A stretch of 40,178 nucleotides of DNA from Eubacteriales bacterium (lineage in GTDB: Bacteria; Bacillota; Clostridia; Lachnospirales; Lachnospiraceae). The notes beneath the pieces were generated by a model. It ran no database searches and was not told the origin of the DNA. It saw only the letters and a program-made list of their open reading frames with translations. This document shows, in pieces, positions 7,814-15,954 of the stretch. The position numbers and the translations under genes are program-made. Position 1 is the stretch's first letter. Each line of letters starts with the position of its first letter. The stretch lies in assembly GCA_030524715.1 (NCBI GenBank), contig JAUNGB010000047.1:1-40178 (forward strand), read 5' to 3'.

Positions 7814-9513
7814 TGGATTATGAACTATTGCTTATTAATGTATCCAGGGATTATAGTGGCCTTTCGGAGTCATTCCGTGACAGTATAGGTCAGTATTTAA
7901 TCGCAGCGTATTTGCGGAGTATGGACTTTAAGGCATTTGTTTATTCTGGTGATATCAAAGGTTGTAAAACCGTCATAGAGAAAGAACTTAACAATCATAG
8001 AACAGGGATGATTGGTTTCTATGTTGCAGCAGACAATATTCGTGTAACGGAACATGTGATTTATTGGGTAAAGCAAAAGTACCCGTGGTGCAGAACCATT
8101 GTAGGAGGGCCGCAGGCAGTGGGGTTGGACTATGATTTTTTTGAACGGACGGGAAATGACTTTGCAATCATGGGAGAAGGAGAAATTCCTGTGTATTACC
8201 TGCTTTTATCAGTTGTAGATCATGATTTTGGGCTTGAGAAAGTACCGTCTCTGATTAGAAGAGATGATGAGAAAACATCATTAGTGATAAACGGGTGTAA
8301 AGATGCGGTAATTAATAATCTGGATATGCTTGATTTTCCGAGAAATGCAGATAGCATTACCGGAAGACTCAGACAAGGAGAGGTTGTAGGTATCATTACC
8401 GGAAGAGGCTGCCCTTTTAACTGCTCCTTTTGTTATGAAGGTGCCAATGCAAAAAATGTTCGTTTAAGAAGTATATCAAAAGTCATGGAAGAGATTGACT
8501 ACATTAGGGAAAATAATCCGAAATTGAAGTTTATATATGTTTATGATGATACGTTTACGTTGAAAAAAGAGCGGGTACTCGAATTTTGTACGGAAATGAA
8601 AAAACGTGAGCTGATGTGGTTTTGCGAAGGTCACATTACATTTGTGTTAAAGCATCCGGATGTTCTTGAAAAAATGGTTGAATCCGGCCTTGTTTGCATT
8701 CAATTTGGAATTGAGAGTGGTTCAGATAAGGTATTAGATGCGTATCATAAGCATACGAGTTTTGATATGATTCTGGAGGCTGTAGATATTTGCAAAAAAG
8801 CAGGAGTTCATAGTATAACCGGTAATTTTATTATTGGCGGTGCCCATGAAACCAGGGAAACTATAGAAATGAGTAAGCATCTTGCAGGAGAGCTGATACG
8901 GCGGGCAAAAGGGATTATTGAGCTTCGAACAGTATATTTTGCCCCATATCCAAATACGAAAATGGTCAGGGAACCGGAACAATTTGGAATAGAAATTCTT
9001 AAGGATGCGCAGGAGATAAGTATTAATACAATGAGGACGCCTGTTGTCCGTACCAAAGAATTATCAAGAGAAAATATATATGATTTGAAGCATGAGTTTG
9101 ATGAGTTTTTAAAGGCAGAATATAGAGTTGCTGCCCATAATGCAAGAAAGGCAGATATACAGCAAGGGTTGTTTCATAATGGAATACGAATATCTGTGAA
9201 TCCAACATGGGAGCATATATATTCGGAAACACCCCATATATCAGCGTTTTTAAACCATATGATGGAAGAAGAGCAAAATTTTCATGCTGATTATTACATA
9301 ATCAGGACGTTTGAAGATATCAAAATAAAAGGTGGAAGGCTTATTTCTGATGTAGGTGTGTTTGAAAATCTGGAAAAGGATATTTTAACTTATGCAACAG
9401 GACTCTATACCGCCAGCCAGATGGCAGAAATGTTTCATACATCTATTGCGGTGATAGAAAAATGTTATTATAGTTTGAATGAAAGATGCTTGGTTTATAT
9501 AACTGAATTTTAA
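7813..9513 (+). CDS. B12-binding-domain-type radical-SAM enzyme
   Basis: Encodes 566 residues. The GTG start overlaps the preceding TAG by one base and has GGAGG about 10 nt upstream. Residues 1-135 form a Rossmann-like cobalamin-type domain ending with GGPQA and MGEGE, typical of the B12-radical-SAM class. The DxHxxG cobalamin-ligand motif is not present, so any B12 would be bound base-off without the His ligand or not at all. The radical-SAM motif is C200-x3-C204-x2-C207, followed by a DDTF strand and FGIESGS. The C-terminal 100 residues resemble a small winged-helix or peptide-recognition domain (TASQMAEMFHTS). Such enzymes methylate or rearrange unactivated carbons, including in RiPPs. 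The function here is inferred. Confidence 0.85.
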   Translation: MDYELLLINVSRDYSGLSESFRDSIGQYLIAAYLRSMDFKAFVYSGDIKGCKTVIEKELNNHRTGMIGFYVAADNIRVTEHVIYWVKQKYPWCRTIVGGPQAVGLDYDFFERTGNDFAIMGEGEIPVYYLLLSVVDHDFGLEKVPSLIRRDDEKTSLVINGCKDAVINNLDMLDFPRNADSITGRLRQGEVVGIITGRGCPFNCSFCYEGANAKNVRLRSISKVMEEIDYIRENNPKLKFIYVYDDTFTLKKERVLEFCTEMKKRELMWFCEGHITFVLKHPDVLEKMVESGLVCIQFGIESGSDKVLDAYHKHTSFDMILEAVDICKKAGVHSITGNFIIGGAHETRETIEMSKHLAGELIRRAKGIIELRTVYFAPYPNTKMVREPEQFGIEILKDAQEISINTMRTPVVRTKELSRENIYDLKHEFDEFLKAEYRVAAHNARKADIQQGLFHNGIRISVNPTWEHIYSETPHISAFLNHMMEEEQNFHADYYIIRTFEDIKIKGGRLISDVGVFENLEKDILTYATGLYTASQMAEMFHTSIAVIEKCYYSLNERCLVYITEF

Positions 9514-9526
9514 GGGAGGGAAAAAT

Positions 9527-10384
9527 ATGCTGAATAATGATTATAAAGAACAGGCAATTCGTGATCTTAAAAAGATCGATCACGAATATACAACCGTCTT
9601 TAAAAAAACGGTAAATGATATGGAGAGATTGCAAAGTACAAGAAAAATAACAGTCCGCACGATACAATGTGTGGAAAGGTATATTATTTCACTGGCGAAT
9701 CGGCCGAGAAATTTTGATACGAAAATTAGTGAAAATAAAATTCGTTACCTGAAATTTGAGGACACATGTAGAAAAATTTTGGAAATAGAACAAAAAAAGG
9801 AAGGACAGCAGGCTATCAAAGGGATTGGTACAGCCAGTGCGTTGGCAGGAGCTGGTATTGCGGCTTTGGGACCAACTGCGGCAATGGCCATTGCAACGAC
9901 TTTTGGTACCGCTTCTACAGGTACAGCCATTGCTTCGTTGTCCGGAGCTGCGGCTACAAACGCAGCCTTAGCATGGTTGGGAGGTGGTGCTTTAGCAGCA
10001 GGTGGAGCTGGAATGGCAGCAGGAGAGATGTTTCTTGCTATGACAGGTCCTATTGGATGGGCGATAGGAGGTATTTCTTTGACAGCAAGTTTGGTAGCGG
10101 TCAATTTGTCAAATAAAGAAATTGCTAAGAAAACGGAAAAGAGTATTGCTGCAATTAAGAAAGAGATAGAACGAATCAAGGAAATCGACATCCAAGTTCT
10201 TAGCTGGAATAATGAAACAAAGGCTCTTTCTAATGGAATAATGAACAGACTAAACTATATCCGTTCTAACAGGAAGCGAGATTATCAGATGTTTACGGAT
10301 GATGAAATGAACGAATTAATCAGTATAATGAATTCCACCGAGGTTTTATCAAAGCTTCTTGGAAAGACTATTGAGGAAAAATAA
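9527..10384 (+). CDS. Gly/Ala-rich membrane-active-looking protein
   Basis: Encodes 285 residues with a strong GGGAGGG site. The N-terminal 95 residues are helical and charged. Residues 99-194 form a long Gly/Ala-rich hydrophobic domain containing AWLGGGALAAGGAGMAAG and MTGPIGWAIGG. The C-terminal 90 residues are again charged and helical. Such glycine-zipper blocks are common in proteins that insert into membranes and recur beside bacterial GTPases and toxins. It may be a membrane-inserting partner of the GTPases or a pore-type effector. No catalytic motif is seen. The gene is directly joined to the next one (stop at 10384, start at 10385). Confidence 0.75.
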   Translation: MLNNDYKEQAIRDLKKIDHEYTTVFKKTVNDMERLQSTRKITVRTIQCVERYIISLANRPRNFDTKISENKIRYLKFEDTCRKILEIEQKKEGQQAIKGIGTASALAGAGIAALGPTAAMAIATTFGTASTGTAIASLSGAAATNAALAWLGGGALAAGGAGMAAGEMFLAMTGPIGWAIGGISLTASLVAVNLSNKEIAKKTEKSIAAIKKEIERIKEIDIQVLSWNNETKALSNGIMNRLNYIRSNRKRDYQMFTDDEMNELISIMNSTEVLSKLLGKTIEEK

Positions 10385-11761
10385 ATGAGTATGTATGATG
10401 TGGCTTTGGACAAAAAAGAGAAGGAAATTGTGTGGTCGAAAGATACTTGTGATCGGCAGGATTATCTGATAGCTGTTTCATGTGGGGCATTGGCGGGTCT
10501 GGTTGATATATTTTTTGTAGGCGGTGCGGCAACAAAGTTTAACGAACTAAGTCTGCTAGGAAAAATGTCAGATAAAATGTTTGATGAAATTGTCAAAAAT
10601 ATCAGTAGAGCTTTAGGATGGACTCCTCGGGCAGGGAATGAAAATAATATGTCCTCAGCCATTCATTTTTTGGAGAACAGATATAAGGTTCCATATGAAC
10701 ATACCAGTACAAAGGATGTTCATGGACTGTTTAAAATGAATGCAAAGGACCATCATATAAAATCACTAGCTCATGCCCCAGATCCTATAGGTTTGTTTTT
10801 TTCTATATTAGATCAGTTTACAAATTCAGCATCATTTGTAAGTAATGGTAAAATCATCAGAATTGATGCTTCAGAAAGAGGATTTGAGTTACAGGGAAGC
10901 AATTTTATTTCAAAAATATATTGCGGTTTTTGCAACTGGATCGGACATTTGCTTTCAGATGTTGTTGGGAGCAACGGGGTAAGACAGGTTGGTTCCGATG
11001 GACGAGGAACAGGATTACCCATTCCATTTATGGAATTGTTCCTTATGTGTGATTTTGGAACTTTTCAGATAGGAAAAGATAGGCAATCTTTAGCTGTTTT
11101 GATGACGAGAGTCTTTTCAAGTGGCTATGATATGCGCTATTCTGGAGCGATGGCAATTCCGGTCATCCTGGAAGAATTGATGATAAAAGTTCTTTGGGCG
11201 TTAAAACGGCATTTTTATCACAAAAAAGACTGGAGTGAATGTATTCCGACATCAAAACATGCGGATTTACGGATGATGGTATTGATCGGAAATGGAACTC
11301 TCTGCATATTCGATGGTGTTGATGCTGCTGTGAGGGCTGGGATTCAGGGAGGAAATGCATTGATATTTGTTCTTCATTTGAATCTTGTAGCGTGGGCACG
11401 GCTAATTGTTCTTGTTTTTAGAGAACTGCGAATTCGCTATGGTGTTAAGATTGATCAGGCCGTATCAAGATATTTGGCTGAAATAGGTCTTAATGATGCA
11501 TATGCACTTAAGCAATATTATGAGCGTATGAATATATTAGATCAGAAATTGGATCAGATGCTGAAGGATTTTGCCGTTTATGCAGAAAGAGAATACCGTA
11601 AATTTATGGAAGGGATGAACAGAAGTTTAAATCCTGCGATGGGAACATCTCTACAACGAAGAAACGCAAGTATAGAGTTTGCGAGAAACCAGGGAGTCGA
11701 CCCGAAAAGAATTATGAAAACACCAGAGGAACTACGCTATTGGCTAGATGGAGGAAAGTAA
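10385..11761 (+). CDS. unknown protein with putative membrane segments
   Basis: Encodes 458 residues starting at the base after the previous stop. One hydrophobic helix is likely at residues 27-48 (YLIAVSCGALAGLVDIFFVG) and another near 330-352 (ALIFVLHLNLVAWARLIVLV). Between them are His-rich and Gly-Pro-rich stretches (KDHHIKSLAHAPDPIGLFF) and many aromatic residues. The C terminus (TPEELRYWLDGG) looks soluble. I do not recognise a named family. Its place in the operon, and its tight spacing with the Gly/Ala-rich protein, suggest the two act together at the membrane. Confidence 0.75.
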   Translation: MSMYDVALDKKEKEIVWSKDTCDRQDYLIAVSCGALAGLVDIFFVGGAATKFNELSLLGKMSDKMFDEIVKNISRALGWTPRAGNENNMSSAIHFLENRYKVPYEHTSTKDVHGLFKMNAKDHHIKSLAHAPDPIGLFFSILDQFTNSASFVSNGKIIRIDASERGFELQGSNFISKIYCGFCNWIGHLLSDVVGSNGVRQVGSDGRGTGLPIPFMELFLMCDFGTFQIGKDRQSLAVLMTRVFSSGYDMRYSGAMAIPVILEELMIKVLWALKRHFYHKKDWSECIPTSKHADLRMMVLIGNGTLCIFDGVDAAVRAGIQGGNALIFVLHLNLVAWARLIVLVFRELRIRYGVKIDQAVSRYLAEIGLNDAYALKQYYERMNILDQKLDQMLKDFAVYAEREYRKFMEGMNRSLNPAMGTSLQRRNASIEFARNQGVDPKRIMKTPEELRYWLDGGK

Positions 11762-11773
11762 TAGAATTGGCTG

Positions 11774-12274
11774 ATGAAAAAAATAGGTAGCAGAAAGTAT
11801 ATCAATGATTGCGGTGAAATGTCAGATGTATATATGAGAATTGCCGAAGAAGATGAAAAAGCGGCAAATATTTTGTCTCAGGCAGGATATTATAATCAAT
11901 CCGTATATTATATGATACAGTCTATGGAGAAATATATAAAGGGCCTCATATGTAAAAAAGTTAATGTTATGAATGGGTATTTTGAAACAAAATTGTTTAA
12001 AACAGGACATTCTTTAGATGATTCCTTAGATTTTCTTATAGAAATAATGGCAGGAGGAGATAAATTATTAGAGGAACATCTTAAAACGCAGATGAAAGAA
12101 GAAATTTTGGAAAATGTCAAATATTCAAAATTATATAATGAGGTAAGATATCCTGGTTATAAAAGACATAATCAAAGGTATTCTATATTAGAAATATCTT
12201 CAAAAGATTATCAAGAGATTCATAACACCTTCAGTATTTTAAAAAGATTTTTGGATGATTTGATCAGAATGTGA
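11774..12274 (+). CDS. HEPN-domain protein
   Basis: Encodes 166 residues. The N-terminal half has the HEPN helix pattern (repeated Ala, then YYNQSVYYMIQSMEKYIKGL at about 39-58). The catalytic signature R125-x6-H132 is present (RYPGYKRH), preceded by the conserved Asn-Glu. HEPN proteins with Rx4-6H are often RNases in toxin-antitoxin and antiviral systems; others are only structural. No MNT nucleotidyltransferase partner is adjacent. It is the last gene of the operon (12 nt after the previous stop, 133 nt before the next gene). The fold call is good; activity is not proven. Confidence 0.78.
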   Translation: MKKIGSRKYINDCGEMSDVYMRIAEEDEKAANILSQAGYYNQSVYYMIQSMEKYIKGLICKKVNVMNGYFETKLFKTGHSLDDSLDFLIEIMAGGDKLLEEHLKTQMKEEILENVKYSKLYNEVRYPGYKRHNQRYSILEISSKDYQEIHNTFSILKRFLDDLIRM

Positions 12275-12364
12275 ATAATTCGAGAAATAAATGTTTGCAT
12301 CGCATTAAATTTAGCTAATAAATAGAAAACCTATTATTTACTAAAACATGTAAATGTTAATAAG

Positions 12365-12400
12365 CACATACCTGTAACTACTAACCCTGCTCAGAAAGGA
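12365..12400 (+). repeat. 36-nt leader repeat, copy A
   Basis: Ungapped match at 29 of 36 positions to 14131-14166. It ends in AGAAAGGA, which is the ribosome site of the downstream gene. Shared blocks include GTAACTA and AACCCTG. Confidence 0.7.
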
Positions 12401-12407
12401 AAAGAAT

Positions 12408-12890
12408 ATGGAATATTTTTCAACAGAATTCATAAACACTATGAATGAGTTAAAAAGCGAGCGTTTTCAAAATGGATTCAGAAATTGTGTGCATGAAATT
12501 GATAAATATATTGAAAACGAAGAAGAAAAAAGACGCATACATATGTCGATAGAAGCGAATATGAGACTTGCGGAAAAGGGGAATATGATATGTCCATATT
12601 GTTTATTTAGTGGTTCTGATTTTGAAAATCAAGATGAAGCAATCAAATTTGTGGTAGAAGATGTTACAGGCAGATATATGTTCGATGAGAATATCCTTGA
12701 AGCTACAATTGTTGTCATGTGTTTACATTTCAATGGAATATCATTGGCAGATAAAACTTTAAAAGCATTGCCAGTGGTAATTGGAATAAACTACGTAGAA
12801 CAAGGTCGTCCTGTTCCGGAAATAATTATCTGTGAGAATGCTAAAGACAGCGATTTGGGAAATGGATATAAAATATATTGGATGAAATAA
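12408..12890 (+). CDS. unknown small CxxC protein
   Basis: Encodes 160 residues with AGAAAGGA upstream of the ATG. It has an acidic/basic helical N-terminal region with a CPYC motif near residue 62 (MICPYCLFSGSDF), a compact block with VVMCLHFNG, and a C-terminal strand-rich part. The CxxC could bind metal as half of a zinc site or be redox-active; only one pair is evident. No family recognised. It overlaps no other gene and is 29 nt upstream of the serpin, so the two probably form one unit under the leader repeat at 12365. Confidence 0.7.
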   Translation: MEYFSTEFINTMNELKSERFQNGFRNCVHEIDKYIENEEEKRRIHMSIEANMRLAEKGNMICPYCLFSGSDFENQDEAIKFVVEDVTGRYMFDENILEATIVVMCLHFNGISLADKTLKALPVVIGINYVEQGRPVPEIIICENAKDSDLGNGYKIYWMK

Positions 12891-12919
12891 ACACCCATTT
12901 GCAAAGGAGAATTCAAAAT

Positions 12920-14047
12920 ATGACGAATAATACAACATTAAAACTGGTTGATTTTTCAATGGATTTATTTAAAAATTGTGTAAAAAACGATAAAAATAAT
13001 AATGTGTTAGTTTCGCCATTTTCCCTGTTGTACGCTCTTGGGATAGCTGCTAATGGCGCTGTCGGTGAAACAAAGAGCGAAATGGAAAAATTATGGGGAG
13101 TCCCCACAGAAGAATTGAATCAGTATTTATACGAATATGCGCAGTCATTGCCTCAGGATGGCGACTGCACATTTAAGATTGCAAATTCTCTTTGGGTGAA
13201 CCCGGAAGACGGATTGACGCTTTCACAGGATTTTCTGGAAAAAAACAAAAGCTATTACGATGCTTTGGTAGTTCGGGAGCCTTTTAATGATGGATGCAAA
13301 GATAAAATTAATGGCTGGGTAAAAGAAAAAACAGACGGTATGATTGATAAGGTCGTAGATTCTTTTTCTGATGCGGATATGCTGCTCTTGTTAAATGCTT
13401 TGGCATTTAATGCAAAATGGGAGAAGTCACGCATGAAAATAGAAGAGCAAATATTTACTGCCTGGGACGGAACTGCTCAGAATGCCAGGATGATGTTTAG
13501 CAGTGAACGCGACTATTTATCAGATGAACATGCGTCTGGCTTTCTGAAATTTTATAATAACTCAAGATTTGCTTTTGCCGCTTTACTTCCGGATGAATCA
13601 ACAAATATTAATGACTATCTGTCTGAGCTTACGGGAGAAAAACTGAGAACAATTTTGTCAACAGTTCAGAAGGCAGAGGTGAGAGTTAAACTTCCGATTT
13701 TTACTATTGAGGCGCAGTATAGCAATCTGAAGGAAACCTTAAAGGAAATGGGAATGGTAAAAGCTTTTTCAGGAGAGGCGGATTTTTCCGGATTGCTGAC
13801 AGCAGTCGGTGAGGATACTGTTGTTGATGAAAATCTGAATATCAATGAAATCCAACAAAAGACATTTATTACTGTGAATGAGTACGGTACAAAATTAAGT
13901 GCTTTGGTAGGGGCATGCATGTCAAGAAGTTTAAGGCCTGAACCAAAATCAGTAGTATTAAACCGTCCGTTTGTTTATATGATCATTGATCGTGAGAAGA
14001 ATCTGCCGATTTCTATGGGAGTTTTAATGAAGCTGAAAAAAGATTAA
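12920..14047 (+). CDS. serpin (serine-protease inhibitor family), cytoplasmic
   Basis: Encodes 375 residues from the ATG at 12920, which has AAAGGAGA 9 nt upstream; an earlier in-frame ATG at 12878 overlaps the preceding gene. The length is normal for serpins. Recognisable features are VLVSPFSLLYALGIAANGA (helix B), FNAKW, the breach strand, and the C-terminal RPFVYMIIDREKNLPISMG. The reactive-centre loop lies at about residues 321-345; counting from the hinge Gly323 puts P1 near Ser337, with Arg336 and Arg339 as alternatives. The hinge (GTKLSALVG) is less Ala-rich than in classical inhibitory serpins. There is no signal peptide, so the target would be intracellular or released on lysis. Confidence 0.9.
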   Translation: MTNNTTLKLVDFSMDLFKNCVKNDKNNNVLVSPFSLLYALGIAANGAVGETKSEMEKLWGVPTEELNQYLYEYAQSLPQDGDCTFKIANSLWVNPEDGLTLSQDFLEKNKSYYDALVVREPFNDGCKDKINGWVKEKTDGMIDKVVDSFSDADMLLLLNALAFNAKWEKSRMKIEEQIFTAWDGTAQNARMMFSSERDYLSDEHASGFLKFYNNSRFAFAALLPDESTNINDYLSELTGEKLRTILSTVQKAEVRVKLPIFTIEAQYSNLKETLKEMGMVKAFSGEADFSGLLTAVGEDTVVDENLNINEIQQKTFITVNEYGTKLSALVGACMSRSLRPEPKSVVLNRPFVYMIIDREKNLPISMGVLMKLKKD

Positions 14048-14077
14048 AAAATCTTTCGATATCTTCTGATCGCGGTA

Positions 14078-14106
14078 TTGACAGATGAAAATCACACTGT
14101 TATAGT
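14078..14106 (+). promoter_or_regulatory. consensus sigma-A promoter for the leader-peptide/rtcB unit
   Basis: A perfect TTGACA (14078-14083), a 17-nt spacer and TATAGT (14101-14106). The predicted transcription start is near 14113. Confidence 0.75.
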
Positions 14107-14118
14107 AATTACGTAATT
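14107..14118. promoter_or_regulatory. 12-bp palindromic operator over the predicted start site
   Basis: AATTACGTAATT is a perfect palindrome directly after the -10 box and spanning the expected +1. This is the usual place for a repressor site. The regulator is unknown. Confidence 0.5.
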
Positions 14119-14130
14119 GGAAGTTCCAAA

Positions 14131-14166
14131 CACACAACCGTAACTATCAACCCTGATAAGAAAGGA
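14131..14166 (+). repeat. 36-nt leader repeat, copy B
   Basis: Second copy of the leader found at 12365-12400. It includes the AAAGGA that forms the ribosome site of the 24-residue peptide. Confidence 0.7.
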
Positions 14167-14174
14167 GGACAACT

Positions 14175-14249
14175 ATGACATATGTAACATTTAGTTTCAA
14201 CAACTTAACAACAGCAAACAGAGGTCTGGTTGTCCGGAAGGTCGATTAG
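14175..14249 (+). CDS. 24-residue leader peptide upstream of rtcB
   Basis: A short open frame starting at 14175 with a near-perfect AAAGGAGG site. It encodes a peptide beginning MTYVTFSFNN, followed by LTTANRGLVVRKVD. It lies in the transcribed leader between a strong promoter and two terminator-like hairpins, the classical layout of a translation-coupled attenuator. No single amino acid is strongly enriched, so it does not look like a biosynthetic attenuator. It may instead sense ribosome stalling or RNA damage. Inferred; it could also be an independent small protein. Confidence 0.5.
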   Translation: MTYVTFSFNNLTTANRGLVVRKVD

Positions 14250-14280
14250 GGTTTTTCTATCATCTTATCCGTAATTGTAT

Positions 14281-14303
14281 AGGGAGATTCTGTCTCCTTT
14301 TAT
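14281..14303 (+). terminator. first leader hairpin of the rtcB unit
   Basis: AGGGAGA pairs with TCTCCTT around a 5-nt loop (one G-T pair) and is followed by TTTATA. It is a weak intrinsic terminator or attenuator. Confidence 0.45.
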
Positions 14304-14318
14304 AAATCCGGCATGGCA

Positions 14319-14347
14319 AACAGCACCTCAAGAGGGTGCTGTTTTTG
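14319..14347 (+). terminator. intrinsic terminator/attenuator before rtcB
   Basis: A 9-bp perfect stem (AACAGCACC with GGTGCTGTT) with a 7-nt loop runs into a T tract. A further stem, 14361-14367 with 14408-14414, follows before the rtcB start, so the leader RNA is highly structured. Confidence 0.7.
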
Positions 14348-14467
14348 TGCACTTTTTCAGAAGGGAAAACTTTGATACGGAGTCGGCTGATGCAGACGAC
14401 GGTCGCATTCCCTTTTAGTTCCGCACATTCCGCACGGCAGCGCCCGCCATAGAAAGGATATTTATTT

Positions 14468-15610
14468 ATGAAAACAATTAACGGAGTCTATACCTCTGCT
14501 ATTATTTTTACCACAGAAAATGAAAAAACAAATATTGACCAGTATGCTGTAGCGCAGCTTCAGGCGCTTTGCGATAATCCTGTTAATGCTGGCTGTAAAA
14601 TCCGGGTGATGCCGGATGTTCATCCGGGAAAGGTGGGGACGATCGGGCTTACGCAGACCATTGGCAGTGCAGTCATTCCAAATGTTGTTGGAATTGATAT
14701 TGGCTGTGGAATCACTTTGGCGCAGATAAAAGGAAAGAAATGTGAATTTCAGAAGCTGGATACCGTTATCAGAGACAGTATTCCTTCCGGTTTTCAGGTG
14801 CGTGATAAGGTTCACCGTTTTGCACAGAAATTTGACTTTTCATTGCTTTATTGTGGGAAGAGTATCCGTAAGGATAAAGCGCTTTTAAGCCTTGGAACCT
14901 TAGGTTCGGGAAATCATTTTATTGAGTTGGATAAGGATGAAGATGGAAATCTTTATATTGCCATTCATTCCGGAAGCCGCCATCTTGGAAAGGAAGTTAC
15001 GGAGTACTATCTGAATGCAGGTCAGGGGAAATTGAAGGAGCAGGGCGTGGAAATTCCTTATGAGCTTACTTATCTTACAGGAACTCTTATGGAGCAGTAT
15101 CTCCATGATATTCAGATCATTCAGGAGTTTGCGGCGCTTAACAGAGAAATTATGATAGACGAGCTTTGCAGAGGAATGAAGTGGAAGATTATAGATATGT
15201 ATAGTTCTGCTCACAACTATGTAGAAGGCGCAGAGACCTCTTATAATGGGCTTCCGATTCTCAGAAAGGGCGCAATTTCAGCCAAAAAGAATGAAAAGGT
15301 TATTATTCCGATCAATATGCATGACGGCATTATCCTTGGCACTGGTCTGGGGAATGAAGAATGGAATGCTTCCGCCCCTCATGGAGCGGGACGGATTATG
15401 AAGCGTGAAGATGTAAAAGCAAATTATACGGTTTCCTCATTCAGAACAGCCATGAAAGGAATCTATTGTTCGTCTATTGGAAAAGATACTCTGGATGAAG
15501 CGCCGTTTGCTTACCGGGGAATTGATGAAATTGCGGAAGTAATTGGCGATACCGTAAAAATTGAGAAGGTTATCAGACCCATCTATAATTTCAAAGCCGG
15601 CAACAAATAA
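14468..15610 (+). CDS. rtcB: RtcB-type RNA ligase
   Basis: Encodes 380 residues, the short bacterial form. RtcB joins 2',3'-cyclic-phosphate or 3'-phosphate RNA ends to 5'-OH ends using GTP and Mn2+, repairing tRNA or rRNA cut by endonucleases. Visible signatures are PDVHPGKVGTIG (49-60), GIDIGCG with metal-ligand Cys80, LGSGNHF (145-151), HSGSR (167-171) and HGAGR, whose His305 is the guanylylation site. The start at 14468 follows AAAGGA. It is preceded by the leader described above and followed by a small Cys-rich protein and a broken MoxR gene. Its position beside a HEPN protein suggests a damage/repair context, which is inferred. Confidence 0.93.
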   Translation: MKTINGVYTSAIIFTTENEKTNIDQYAVAQLQALCDNPVNAGCKIRVMPDVHPGKVGTIGLTQTIGSAVIPNVVGIDIGCGITLAQIKGKKCEFQKLDTVIRDSIPSGFQVRDKVHRFAQKFDFSLLYCGKSIRKDKALLSLGTLGSGNHFIELDKDEDGNLYIAIHSGSRHLGKEVTEYYLNAGQGKLKEQGVEIPYELTYLTGTLMEQYLHDIQIIQEFAALNREIMIDELCRGMKWKIIDMYSSAHNYVEGAETSYNGLPILRKGAISAKKNEKVIIPINMHDGIILGTGLGNEEWNASAPHGAGRIMKREDVKANYTVSSFRTAMKGIYCSSIGKDTLDEAPFAYRGIDEIAEVIGDTVKIEKVIRPIYNFKAGNK

Positions 15611-15714
15611 ACAGCCAGTTCCATGAAATACACATGAAATATTCAATAAACAAATAAACAGCACATTGCTATAAAATCATATATAGCGTACATCAAAGAA
15701 AGAAGGTAGTGAAA

Positions 15715-15897
15715 ATGGCAAAATACAGAGAAATTCCTTGTAGATTTTATCTTGCTTATGGTCAATGCAGTAAAGGAAGAGACGCCAGCCATGCAGGTTA
15801 CTGTCAGCATTGTGATAAATATGAACCCAGAGCAAGAAGAAAATGTGTGAATAAAAAGAAGCTTTATAACGAAAAAATCCGCAGCAAATTTTCTGCG
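15715..15897 (+). CDS. small Cys-rich zinc-binding-like protein associated with rtcB
   Basis: About 60 residues from the ATG at 15715 (AGAAGGTAG upstream; a GTG six bases earlier is also in frame). The frame runs to the TGA ending near 15900. Cysteines are arranged as CRFYLAYGQC followed by YCQHCDKY, with a His between them (SHAGYC). This resembles a C-x8-C, H, C-x2-C metal site. The C terminus is strongly basic (ARRKCVNKKK), suggesting RNA contact. It lies about 100 nt after rtcB in the same direction and is likely co-transcribed. No name is known to me. Confidence 0.7.
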
Positions 15898-15954
15898 TGA
15901 AAAGGGAGTGATCTTTTCTTATGGAGATGGGCTCCCATGGAAAGGAATTAATAT

